From: an uncultured Ruminococcus sp.
Lineage (GTDB): Bacteria > Bacillota > Clostridia > Oscillospirales > Acutalibacteraceae
Length of the DNA stretch: 11,276 bases
Reading direction: 5' to 3'
Assembly: GCA_902773035.1 (NCBI GenBank)
Contig: CACYDB010000096.1
Coordinates: 1-11,276, forward strand
Positions 1-6,076 of this stretch are shown here, in pieces (position 1 is the first letter of the stretch; the number at the start of each line of letters is the position of its first letter). A program made the position numbers and the translations under genes. The notes beneath the pieces were generated by a model. That model had not been told where the DNA came from, did not search any database, and saw only the letters and a program-made list of their open reading frames with translations.

Positions 1-191
1 CCGTTGTCAATCAGTCCATCCTCGTCAGTAACCTTACCGTTGTTCCTGCCGTCCATAATGTCCGATACATTTTCGGAAACTCCTGTCACAGCGTCGGTAA
101 CAGCCTGCTCAGCGTCCTGAGCCATCTGACATCCTGAGAACACCGTCGCCGCGAGTACGGCAAGTACAGCCGCCGCTAATAGTTTTTTCAT
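1..191 (-). CDS. Small lipoprotein, 3' end beyond the window (partial)
   Basis: The frame starts at ATG 191 and is still open at the left edge, giving 63 visible codons. The N-terminus is a typical lipoprotein signal: MKK, then a hydrophobic Ala/Leu/Val stretch (residues 4-18), then a lipobox-like FSGC with the cysteine at residue 21. The mature part is hydrophilic and acidic (QMAQDAEQAVTDAV, then DGRNNG and DEDGLID). It should be exported, lipidated at Cys21 and held on the outer face of the membrane. An AGGTG Shine-Dalgarno lies about 9 bases before the ATG. The start lies only about 20 bases beyond the U-tract of the terminator of the MORN gene, so no separate promoter is evident. It resembles short acidic lipoproteins common in Ruminococcus-type Clostridia, whose function is unknown. 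I do not assign one. Confidence 0.8.
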   Translation of the reverse strand, partial: MKKLLAAAVLAVLAATVFSGCQMAQDAEQAVTDAVTGVSENVSDIMDGRNNGKVTDEDGLIDN

Positions 192-210
192 ATAAATCAC
201 ACCTATATAG

Positions 211-242
211 TAAAAAATTACCGTCCCATAAGGAACGGTAAT
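211..242 (-). terminator. Intrinsic terminator after the MORN-repeat gene
   Basis: On the minus strand ATTACCGT pairs with ACGGTAAT (8 bp). The stem extends through a U-G wobble and CC/GG to a 4-base loop (UUAU), 11 pairs in all. It is followed by a run of six T. It lies just downstream of the MORN gene stop (267-265) and just upstream of the lipoprotein start at 191. Confidence 0.85.
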
Positions 243-264
243 ATTATTTGTATAATAAATTGTT

Positions 265-1551
265 TTATTCTTCTTTATCTTTAAATTTATCGAGCAAATC
301 ATCAATTTTATAGGAAGCGATAACCTCATCGTCCAAAAACTCGGAGAGAATAAAGGTACCGTCCTCGTCAAGAGATATTCCCTTGCCCTGCTTTTTGCCG
401 TTTTCATAATGACCAAGGAAGATAAAATTACCCTCATTGTCAAAACGCGCGCCTATTCCGTCGGGATTATTCATATTCCATTTGCCGATATGAGACGTGC
501 CGTCTGAGGAACGGAAGCCGACTCCGAAACCGTCGCGGTAATTATCCTTCCAGTTACCGATAAAGTTAACCTTGCGGTTCTTATAGTAAAACGTTCCGAA
601 ACCGTTGCGCTTATCACGCTTATAATATCCCTCGTAAGCCGTATTGCCCTCACCTGTAACCGTTCTGCCGTAGCCGTTGCGCCTGTTTTCCTCGTCAAGA
701 GAGCCGTAATAGCTGTAGGTCTCGCTTCCGACCTTGAGGATAGAATCCGGCTGACCGTCCTCCTGAGGTATTTCCTCGGGAATATCGGTTTTATCAGGCT
801 CCTCGGGCTTTAAGGGCTCGTTGAACTGACGGTTGCTGACCGCGTGGAAGGGCTTACCGTTTTCATCATCAAGATACTCTACGCCCCTGATGTCAAAGGT
901 CGTGTTAAGATTGCGGTTGAGATTAAAATCGACCGTATCAAATGAAAAACCGCCTAAGTTGTTGACGGAATCATCGTGAATAACCGTCTTTGAAATAAAC
1001 TTGTTATTAGGAACAGAGTTAAAAAACAGAAATCCGCTGTCTGTAAAAGCCAGTACAGAATAATCGCTCTCCTCGGGCATAGTTTCCTTTGGATAAAGAT
1101 AGGACTGAACAATGCTGTCGGCTGAATTATGGATCTTAACTATTACGTCCTTCTCATCAATAACGGACGGATAAAGCACATACTCGATGTTCTTCATATT
1201 GTCGTCAAGATACTCGGATTTCAGCCAGATATGATTATTGTTAAAATAATGACGCTTAAAGATTCTTCCGTTGTCACCGTAAGTATTAACGCGGTAGCAG
1301 TCCTTATCAACAACCTCGGCATACTGGTGGACAACGCCGTTTTTGTTGACCTTCCAGCTGATCGGAGAACCATCGGTAAGATTATACACAAAGGAGAATT
1401 CATCATTACCGAGATACTGAACGGAGCGGTTAACCTGCGTCTCACGGTCGCTGTTGAAAAAATTCGCCCTTACGCCCGCGAGAAAATCATCGGTAAAATC
1501 AAGAACATCATATTTATCAAATGTCAATCCAAAATACAAAATACCATTCAT
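265..1551 (-). CDS. MORN-repeat protein with unrecognised N-terminal region
   Basis: 428 residues. The C-terminal part (about 281-395) holds five MORN-type repeats, roughly 20 residues apart: around 281-298, 305-324 (YEGYYKRDKRNGFGTF), 329-348 (FIGNWKDNYRDGFGVGF), 353-372 (HIGKWNMNNPDGIGARF) and 377-395 (FLGHYENGKKQGKG). MORN repeats form beta-hairpin surfaces and are linked to protein or membrane contacts; this says little about a specific function. Residues 1-240 are rich in aromatic and Asn/Asp residues and match no family I recognise. A Pro/Glu-rich linker (about 245-270) joins the two parts. There is no signal peptide or membrane segment, so it is probably cytoplasmic. The start has only a weak AGG about 8 bases upstream, but there is no other Met before residue 119. 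It is flanked by terminators on both sides and appears monocistronic; no convincing promoter was found. Confidence 0.85.
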   Translation of the reverse strand: MNGILYFGLTFDKYDVLDFTDDFLAGVRANFFNSDRETQVNRSVQYLGNDEFSFVYNLTDGSPISWKVNKNGVVHQYAEVVDKDCYRVNTYGDNGRIFKRHYFNNNHIWLKSEYLDDNMKNIEYVLYPSVIDEKDVIVKIHNSADSIVQSYLYPKETMPEESDYSVLAFTDSGFLFFNSVPNNKFISKTVIHDDSVNNLGGFSFDTVDFNLNRNLNTTFDIRGVEYLDDENGKPFHAVSNRQFNEPLKPEEPDKTDIPEEIPQEDGQPDSILKVGSETYSYYGSLDEENRRNGYGRTVTGEGNTAYEGYYKRDKRNGFGTFYYKNRKVNFIGNWKDNYRDGFGVGFRSSDGTSHIGKWNMNNPDGIGARFDNEGNFIFLGHYENGKKQGKGISLDEDGTFILSEFLDDEVIASYKIDDLLDKFKDKEE

Positions 1552-1593
1552 AATCCAAACCTATAAACAAGCAGTGAGAAATTATCTGCCACA

Positions 1594-1628
1594 TAAAAAG
1601 GCACAACATACTCACATACATTGTGCCT
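1594..1628 (-). terminator. Intrinsic terminator after pfkA
   Basis: On the minus strand AGGCACAA (1628-1621) pairs perfectly with TTGTGCCT (1606-1599) across a 14-base loop and is followed by five T (1598-1594). It starts 15 bases after the pfkA stop and ends the pfkA transcript. Confidence 0.85.
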
Positions 1629-1643
1629 GAAAAAACTCAAAAA

Positions 1644-2612
1644 TCAGATAGAAATTGTCTTGGCGATTTCATAGAGGTGTTTGTTGAACACTCTGGGCAT
1701 ATCAAGAGCCTCGGAGATATCATAATCAACGATCTTACCCTGCTTAACCGCAACTACGCGGTTGCCGATATTCTCAGCGAGCAGATCAACAGCCTTATGA
1801 CCCATAAGCGAAGCGACAACTCTGTCTCTGACAGTCGGTGAACCGCCGCGCTGTACGTGACCGAGGATAGTAGCTCTGGTCTCGATTCCGAGACGGCGCT
1901 CAATATACTTTGATAAATCAACTACGCCGCCGACGCCCTCGGCTACGATAATGATAAAGTGCTTTTTGCCTGTTTTCTGTGTATCAACAATACGCGCGAT
2001 AACGTCCTTCTCGATATCATACGCAACCTCGGGAACGAGGATTGACGTAGCTCCGCAGGCGATACCTACCTGTAAGGCGATATCTCCGCAGCGTCTGCCC
2101 ATAACCTCAACGATTGAGCAGCGGTCATGTGACTGAGCTGTATCACGGATTTTATCTATCATCTGAATAGCAGTATTCATAGCGGTATCAAAACCGATAG
2201 TATACTCGGAGCAAGCGATATCGTTATCAATTGTACCGGGAACGCCGATACAGTTAACACCCGCGTTTGTAAGAGCTCTGGCTCCGGCGAATGAACCGTC
2301 GCCGCCGATTACTACTACGCCGCTGATTCCCAGCTCCTGACAGTGCTTAGCGGCTTTTTTCTGACCTGCGAGTGTTTTAAACTCCTCGCTTCTCGCGGTA
2401 TAAAGCATAGTACCGCCGTTGCCGATAATATCGGAAACAGAACGGAGATTCAACTGCTCAACATCACCGTTGAGAAGTCCGTTATATCCGCGGTATACTC
2501 CGTAAACATCAATTCCCTTGGCGATCGCGGAACGTACAACAGCTCTGATTGCCGCGTTCATTCCCGGCGCGTCGCCGCCGCTGGTCAATACTGCGATTTT
2601 TTTCTTACCCAT
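1644..2612 (-). CDS. pfkA: ATP-dependent 6-phosphofructokinase
   Basis: 322 residues, close to the usual 320 of bacterial PfkA. It phosphorylates fructose 6-phosphate to fructose 1,6-bisphosphate, the committed step of glycolysis, as a cytoplasmic homotetramer. Visible landmarks: the N-terminal LTSGGDAPGMNAAIR loop (residues 9-23); GGDGS at 103-107, where Gly rather than Asp at the fourth position indicates ATP rather than pyrophosphate as donor; the catalytic PGTIDND at 125-131 with the presumed base Asp129; MGRRCGD at 171-177; and GHVQRGGSP at 251-259. The start is fixed by AAGGAGG nine bases upstream. It has its own promoter (2654-2682) and terminator (1594-1628), so it appears to be a single-gene unit. 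Pyruvate kinase, its frequent neighbour, is not downstream here. Confidence 0.97.
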   Translation of the reverse strand: MGKKKIAVLTSGGDAPGMNAAIRAVVRSAIAKGIDVYGVYRGYNGLLNGDVEQLNLRSVSDIIGNGGTMLYTARSEEFKTLAGQKKAAKHCQELGISGVVVIGGDGSFAGARALTNAGVNCIGVPGTIDNDIACSEYTIGFDTAMNTAIQMIDKIRDTAQSHDRCSIVEVMGRRCGDIALQVGIACGATSILVPEVAYDIEKDVIARIVDTQKTGKKHFIIIVAEGVGGVVDLSKYIERRLGIETRATILGHVQRGGSPTVRDRVVASLMGHKAVDLLAENIGNRVVAVKQGKIVDYDISEALDMPRVFNKHLYEIAKTISI

Positions 2613-2653
2613 AATATAGTACCTCCTTAAGAGATTTATTCATATTTAAAGCT

Positions 2654-2682
2654 ATTATACAACAACAGCGAAAAAAACACAA
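2654..2682 (-). promoter_or_regulatory. Sigma-A-type promoter of pfkA
   Basis: On the minus strand a consensus -10 TATAAT (2659-2654) lies exactly 17 bases downstream of a weak -35 TTGTGT (2682-2677). The spacer contains a run of T. The -10 is about 40 bases upstream of the pfkA ATG, leaving a short leader that carries the AAGGAGG site. Confidence 0.75.
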
Positions 2683-2727
2683 TAGAAATACGACATTTTT
2701 TCGGTAATTATCCATAATAAAGCCGAA

Positions 2728-3846
2728 TTATTTGAAATACATATACACCTGACACGTCAGCATTCCGTTGTACAGCTTACGTCTTTTATCCGCTTTTCTT
2801 CCGAAAACACGCTCAAAATCATCATCAGGGCTTATAATAGTATAACTCTTGCCCTTTTCGCGAACAAACTTCTCCCCCATAATCTTATAAAGCTTTTCGG
2901 CTTCGTTTACGTCAAGAAGCCTTTCACCATACGGCGGATTGGTGATTATCGTTTCAAAATCACTATGAAACTCAAAATCTCTTATATCACGTTTAATGAA
3001 TTTGATTCTGTCGGACACACCTGCTTTACGGGCGTTCTCACGAGAGATTTCAAGCGCTTCATCATCTATATCATAACCGATAGCTTCAAATGAGCAATCG
3101 CGGTTCTCAAGCTCCCTCGCACGCTCACGCTCTTTTTCCCAAACAGAGCCGTGAATCTGCGACCAGCCTTCAGCGGAAAACGTCCTGTTTATTCCTGGGG
3201 CAATACGCAGAGCCTTCATAGCGGCTTCAATCAAAATCGTTCCGCTTCCGCACATTGTATCTACAACAAAATGATTTGGTCTTACTCTCGCGAGGTCAAC
3301 CATAGCGGCGGCGAGTGTTTCCTTTATCGGCGCGTCGTTGGAATTAGCGCGGTAGCCGCGCTTGTGAAGTCCCTGACCCGAAGTATCAAGCAGGATGCTG
3401 ACCTTATCGTTTATAATCAAAAACTGAATCTGATGAACAGCTCCGCTTTCCTCAAACCAAGACTGAGAGTATTTTGATGAAAGCCTGTCTACAACAGCCT
3501 TTTTTATGATCTTCTGGCAATTACTTACGGAATGAAGCTTTGAGTTAAGACAGTTACCCTTTACGGGAAATGAGTCGTACTTTGAAATATAATTCTCCCA
3601 AGGAATTAAATGTACATTATCAAAAAGCTCATCAAAGCTTTCGGCGTTAAATTCGGACAAAAGGATCTGAATCCTCTCACAATAGCGCGACAAAAGATTC
3701 GCCCTCGCCATTGTATTATAATCGCCGTCAAAAAGCACACGTCCGTTCTCGGCGCGTACATTTTCAAAGCCGTAAAATTTTAAGTCATTGGCGCATATCC
3801 CTTCAAGACCTAAAAGGCAAGGCGCGCAAAAAGTCATTTTTTCCAT
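2728..3846 (-). CDS. THUMP-domain class I SAM-dependent RNA methyltransferase (RlmL N-terminal/YpsC-like)
   Basis: 372 residues, typical of the single-enzyme Firmicute form (B. subtilis YpsC type) rather than the double-length E. coli RlmKL. An N-terminal ferredoxin-like plus THUMP RNA-binding region (about 1-155) precedes a Rossmann methyltransferase. The SAM-binding motif is DTMCGSGT at 196-203, an acidic motif II follows (GYDIDDEAL, 257-264), and the catalytic TNPPYGERL lies at 302-310. NPPY is the signature of base-amino (N2-guanine or N6-adenine) methylation. By family, the likely substrate is a guanine of 23S rRNA (m2G2445-like), but the exact site cannot be read from sequence. The start at 3846 agrees with the family N-terminus (MEKxT), but no good Shine-Dalgarno precedes it. 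A weak alternative is Met4 (3837). A terminator hairpin ends only 15 bases before the start. Confidence 0.92.
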   Translation of the reverse strand: MEKMTFCAPCLLGLEGICANDLKFYGFENVRAENGRVLFDGDYNTMARANLLSRYCERIQILLSEFNAESFDELFDNVHLIPWENYISKYDSFPVKGNCLNSKLHSVSNCQKIIKKAVVDRLSSKYSQSWFEESGAVHQIQFLIINDKVSILLDTSGQGLHKRGYRANSNDAPIKETLAAAMVDLARVRPNHFVVDTMCGSGTILIEAAMKALRIAPGINRTFSAEGWSQIHGSVWEKERERARELENRDCSFEAIGYDIDDEALEISRENARKAGVSDRIKFIKRDIRDFEFHSDFETIITNPPYGERLLDVNEAEKLYKIMGEKFVREKGKSYTIISPDDDFERVFGRKADKRRKLYNGMLTCQVYMYFK

Positions 3847-3857
3847 ATTTTCAAACC

Positions 3858-3881
3858 AAAAGGGCTGTCGTAGGACAGCCC
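3858..3881 (-). terminator. Intrinsic terminator after the S1-domain gene
   Basis: On the minus strand GGGCTGTC pairs perfectly with GACAGCCC (8 bp, 4-base loop CTAC) and is followed by TTTTGGTTT. It lies 5 bases after the S1-domain gene stop and closes the yab-type cluster. It also sits directly before the methyltransferase start at 3846. Confidence 0.85.
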
Positions 3882-3886
3882 CGTAA

Positions 3887-4375
3887 TTATTTTCTTGAAC
3901 TGTTTCCGCGGCGGCTGTAGCCTCTGGACTCTCCGCCGGCTCGTTTTAAATCGGACATCTTATCCTCGCTGGTTCTCTTGAACATTGACATCATATCCTC
4001 AAAGGACGAGGGCGAGTCAGACTGAGCGCTCTGCCACTCATAGCTTCCCGGGCTTGTGACAGGAGGAGCGGGCTTATACGGCTTACGCTGCTTAGGCTTA
4101 GGCTTCTGAGTATTCTGAGACTTGCCGGGCTTAGGCTGAGTCTGCTTTATCGACAAAGCTACCTTGCCCTTGTCGCAGGATATAACCTTAGCCTTTACCG
4201 TATCGCCGACCTTCAGAAAATCATTAATATCATTGACGTAGGTCTGCGAAACCTCGGAAATATGTACCATTCCCGTACCGCCGCCGTTTATATCAATGAA
4301 AGCTCCGAATTTGGTGATCCCCGAAACCTTACCCTCAACAATTGTGTTTAATTCAATGCTCATTGTACGCCCCAT
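3887..4375 (-). CDS. yabR: S1-domain RNA-binding protein (YabR-like)
   Basis: 162 residues from ATG 4375. A single S1 (OB-fold) RNA-binding domain covers about residues 8-78, with VEGKVSGITKFGAFIDI, GMVHISEV and KVGDTVKAKVI as family landmarks. A Lys/Pro/Gln-rich disordered linker follows. A short conserved tail (SSFEDMMSMFKRTSEDKMSDLK) and a basic Arg/Ser end complete it; B. subtilis YabR has the same tail. It is cytoplasmic and of general RNA-binding character, with no defined target. Two starts compete. ATG 4375 (MGRT...) has GGAG six bases upstream, inside the last codons of divIC. ATG 4363 (MSIEL...) matches the family N-terminus but has only GGGG upstream. The gene lies 1 base after the divIC stop, so translational coupling is likely. 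A terminator follows. Confidence 0.9.
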   Translation of the reverse strand: MGRTMSIELNTIVEGKVSGITKFGAFIDINGGGTGMVHISEVSQTYVNDINDFLKVGDTVKAKVISCDKGKVALSIKQTQPKPGKSQNTQKPKPKQRKPYKPAPPVTSPGSYEWQSAQSDSPSSFEDMMSMFKRTSEDKMSDLKRAGGESRGYSRRGNSSRK

Positions 4376-4376
4376 T

Positions 4377-4739
4377 TTAATCTCCGGATACGTTGATAAA
4401 TACACGCTCTCCGTTTTTAACAAAGTCAAGATCCTCTCTCGCGATATTCTCAATATAATCGCTCAAGTCGTCACCTTTATAATTCTTAACCTTCTTAAGA
4501 TAGTTGCTCTCTATCTCAACTATTTTAAGCTGGTCGTTAATGCTTTTAAGCTCCTCGCGTCTGGAGTTGATTTCAATACTCTGATTGATAATGGTGAATG
4601 AAGCGTAAATAATGAACGCGAAGCCTGCGACCGCCAGTAACCAGAATTTTTTACTGCGCTTTTTCCGCGGCTTTTTTACTTCTTCTATTTCCCCTTTTTC
4701 CTTTACCTCGGGGCTCTTTTTTGTCTTGTTTTCTTCCAT
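4377..4739 (-). CDS. divIC: Septum formation initiator DivIC/FtsB family
   Basis: 120 residues. It has a very basic cytoplasmic N-terminus (to about residue 31), one membrane segment (about 32-52), then an extracytoplasmic coiled coil (about 53-87). It ends with the family signature YIENIAREDLDFVKNGERV (95-113). DivIC is a bitopic divisome protein that acts with FtsL and DivIB in septal wall synthesis. The start ATG 4739 has AAGG about 10 bases upstream (GAAGGTAATAGAAA). It therefore begins inside yabQ and shares 89 bases with it in another frame. The first 30 residues are Lys/Glu low complexity, as expected for a dual-coded A-rich stretch. Its place between yabQ and the S1 gene is that of B. 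subtilis divIC, which strengthens the call. Confidence 0.93.
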   Translation of the reverse strand: MEENKTKKSPEVKEKGEIEEVKKPRKKRSKKFWLLAVAGFAFIIYASFTIINQSIEINSRREELKSINDQLKIVEIESNYLKKVKNYKGDDLSDYIENIAREDLDFVKNGERVFINVSGD

Positions 4740-5154
4740 TTTCTATTACCTTCGTTAATTTTTTAACAAATACCGCTAATCTATTTTTTATATTATACAG
4801 CAACAAACAGCATTTTTTCAATAGTTTTTTTAAGATTTTTTTGAAAATCAAAATAATTGGGAAAATAATAACATCCGATAATCGCCGAAAAGTCATAAAA
4901 TAAACAAAAAAACCAATAATTTCGCCGAAAATCACAAAAAATCTCACTCTTCCCTCTATGAAAACTACGCAGAAAAAGTAGCTCAAAAGGGCGCAAATCA
5001 GCATAAAAGTCAGGTCGCAAACGAAATAGGCGGACTTGGAGGTGACACCGAGCTTGTGGAAGAGGCGAAAGGGCTCGTATAAAATGCCGAAAAACATACC
5101 GAAGAGAATCGAATACAGAAAGGCTGTGAAAAGCTCTGTCAGCGTAAATTCCAT
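4651..5154 (-). CDS. yabQ: Spore cortex biosynthesis protein YabQ
   Basis: 167 residues. Four hydrophobic segments by eye (about 6-26, 43-66, 72-90, 94-110) make it an integral membrane protein. The N-terminal SILFGMFFGILYEPFRLF resembles the conserved YabQ start. A long Lys/Arg-rich cytoplasmic tail (about 115-167) ends in AAEKAQ. In B. subtilis YabQ is a mother-cell (sigma-E) protein needed for the spore cortex. Its ATG overlaps the yabP stop by one base (TAATG), so it is probably translated by coupled re-initiation. The last 27 or so codons overlap the divIC start in another frame. The identification rests on the membrane topology, the N-terminal motif and exact gene order. Confidence 0.88.
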   Translation of the reverse strand: MEFTLTELFTAFLYSILFGMFFGILYEPFRLFHKLGVTSKSAYFVCDLTFMLICALLSYFFCVVFIEGRVRFFVIFGEIIGFFVYFMTFRRLSDVIIFPIILIFKKILKKLLKKCCLLLYNIKNRLAVFVKKLTKVIENGRKQDKKEPRGKGKRGNRRSKKAAEKAQ

Positions 5155-5423
5155 TAAGAGAACAGCCTCTGCACAAAGCTTTTTTCACGCTTGTTGTGAA
5201 CATATTGCAGCGAGTCCACGACTCCCTCGACGTCCACCTCGCCGGAGTCAAGGCTGAGCTTGCTTATATGAAGCTTTGAGCCGCGGATTATTAAGTTGCC
5301 GAGAGACGTAACAGCGGAAATCATTTCCTCGTTAAAGCCTAAAACATCCTCCACTCCCGTAAGGCAGAGCTTTCGCCTGTTATCAAGCGTAAGTAAATGC
5401 GGTTTGTTAGTTTTATTTTCCAT
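5154..5423 (-). CDS. yabP: Sporulation protein YabP
   Basis: 89 residues, a small soluble protein of the YabP/YqfC family. Landmarks are the N-terminal HLLTLDNRRKLCLTGVEDV (9-27), GNLIIRGSKLHISKLSLDSG (about 42-61) and EVDVEGVVDSLQY. In B. subtilis yabP is expressed with yabQ in the mother cell during sporulation; its molecular activity is not known. The start at 5423 (MENKTNK) has GGAGGAT 7-8 bases upstream. The ATG 15 bases earlier lies within that ribosome-binding region and is not used. The Shine-Dalgarno is buried in a perfect 10-bp hairpin (5430-5457), which suggests translation controlled by structure or coupled to rqcP. Confidence 0.92.
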   Translation of the reverse strand: MENKTNKPHLLTLDNRRKLCLTGVEDVLGFNEEMISAVTSLGNLIIRGSKLHISKLSLDSGEVDVEGVVDSLQYVHNKREKSFVQRLFS

Positions 5424-5429
5424 AGTAAA

Positions 5430-5457
5430 ATCCTCCATAATAGAATATATGGAGGAT
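5430..5457 (-). promoter_or_regulatory. Hairpin sequestering the yabP ribosome binding site
   Basis: On the minus strand ATCCTCCATA (5457-5448) is perfectly complementary to TATGGAGGAT (5439-5430), with an 8-base loop between them. The second arm contains the yabP Shine-Dalgarno GGAGGA, and the first carries a matching anti-Shine-Dalgarno TCCTCC. The hairpin begins 9 bases after the rqcP stop and ends 6 bases before the yabP ATG. A terminating ribosome on rqcP, or another factor, would have to open it. A DNA operator is the alternative reading of this dyad. Confidence 0.7.
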
Positions 5458-5466
5458 CCGGGTAAA

Positions 5467-5709
5467 TTATGTCGCGGTTTCGTACATTGAAGCGGCGTTA
5501 TCCTTTGTCGCGTGCTCGTTGAGCTCAGTCACACGAATCTTGAGCTGACGCGCGCCGAGAGAAATCTCAATAATATCGCCGACCTTGACCTGATATGAAG
5601 CGCGGGCGACCTTGCCGTTGACGATTATTCTGCCCGCGTCGCATGCTTCGTTGGCGACGGTGCGGCGCTTGATTATACGAGATACCTTTAGATATTTGTC
5701 GAGTCTCAT
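5467..5709 (-). CDS. rqcP: S4-domain ribosome quality control protein RqcP (YabO)
   Basis: 80 residues, as usual for the family. An S4 RNA-binding domain covers most of the protein: MRLDKYLKVSRIIKRRT at 1-17, ACDAGRIIVNGKVARAS at 22-38 and VGDIIEI at 43-49. The tail NAASMYET also matches B. subtilis RqcP. RqcP works with RqcH on obstructed 50S-peptidyl-tRNA complexes, where it supports addition of C-terminal alanine tails to stalled nascent chains. The start at 5709 is set by GGAAGGA 6 bases upstream; an in-frame TTG five codons earlier lies within that site. It follows HU, but a terminator lies between them with only about 20 bases from its U-tract to this ATG. Expression probably depends on read-through from the HU transcript. 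Confidence 0.95.
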   Translation of the reverse strand: MRLDKYLKVSRIIKRRTVANEACDAGRIIVNGKVARASYQVKVGDIIEISLGARQLKIRVTELNEHATKDNAASMYETAT

Positions 5710-5730
5710 AGTAAATCCTTCCAATCCTTT

Positions 5731-5763
5731 ATAAAAGTAAAAGAGCTGTCTTGATGACAGCTC
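5731..5763 (-). terminator. Intrinsic terminator (or attenuator) between HU and rqcP
   Basis: On the minus strand GAGCTGTC (5763-5756) pairs with GACAGCTC (5750-5743), an 8-bp perfect stem with a 5-base loop. A U-rich tract TTTTACTTTTAT follows. It starts 17 bases after the HU stop. No promoter fits between it and rqcP, so it may work as a partial terminator. Confidence 0.85.
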
Positions 5764-5780
5764 AGAAACTCAGAACGTGA

Positions 5781-6056
5781 TTACTTGTTTACAGCGTCCT
5801 TGAAAGCCTTACCTGCCTTGAAAGCAGGAACCTTAGAAGCGGCAATCTCGATCTTGTTACCTGTTCTCGGATCAACACCTGTGCGAGCGTTTCTCTGACG
5901 CTGCTCAAATGTACCAAAGCCTACGAGCTGAACCTTATCGCCTGCTGCGATAGCGTCTACGATTGTGTCTACTGTAGCAGTAACAGCAGCCTCAGCGTCT
6001 TTCTTAGAAATACCGCTTGCCTCTGCAACTGCAGCAATTAACTCTGTTTTGTTCAT
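5781..6056 (-). CDS. hup: DNA-binding protein HU
   Basis: 91 residues, the normal length of bacterial HU. The protein is a dimeric nucleoid-associated factor that bends and compacts DNA. The N-terminal helices MNKTELIAAVAEASGISKK (1-19) and the signature GFGTFEQRQRNARTGVDP (47-64), followed by RTGNKIEI and the C-terminal PAFKAGKAFKDAVN, are diagnostic. The start at 6056 follows GGAGGA by about 8 bases; the in-frame TTG 15 bases earlier overlaps that site and is rejected. Its frame opens 20 bases after the mazG stop, so it may be co-transcribed. An internal promoter in the mazG end is possible, but I see no good -35/-10 pair. It sits between yabN- and yabO-type genes, where B. subtilis has no HU. 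A terminator follows. Confidence 0.97.
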   Translation of the reverse strand: MNKTELIAAVAEASGISKKDAEAAVTATVDTIVDAIAAGDKVQLVGFGTFEQRQRNARTGVDPRTGNKIEIAASKVPAFKAGKAFKDAVNK

Positions 6057-6076
6057 AGTTTGTTCCTCCAAAAAAA

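Noticed and set aside
1129..1566. Open frame on the plus strand, antisense to the MORN gene
   Set aside because: No ribosome site, no recognisable domain, and it mirrors a well-supported gene. Other plus-strand frames, such as 8929-9516, were rejected likewise.
1552..1598. Promoter for the MORN gene with a GATAAT -10
   Set aside because: No acceptable -35 lies 16-18 bases upstream; the nearest TTGTGC is 14 bases away and within the pfkA terminator.
2700..2727. Possible terminator after the RNA methyltransferase (TTCGG/CCGAA)
   Set aside because: The stem is only 5 bp with an 18-base loop and is followed by A rather than T on the minus strand.
4793..5251. Second minus-strand frame across yabQ and the end of yabP
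   Set aside because: It is out of frame with yabP and yabQ, lacks a ribosome site and is Arg/Phe/Ser-biased as expected of a shadow frame.
5424..5438. Longer YabP start five codons upstream (ATG 5438)
   Set aside because: Those codons are the Shine-Dalgarno region itself (GGAGGAT); the start at 5423 has correct spacing and family N-terminus. The same reasoning applies to the TTG starts ahead of rqcP (5724) and HU (6071).
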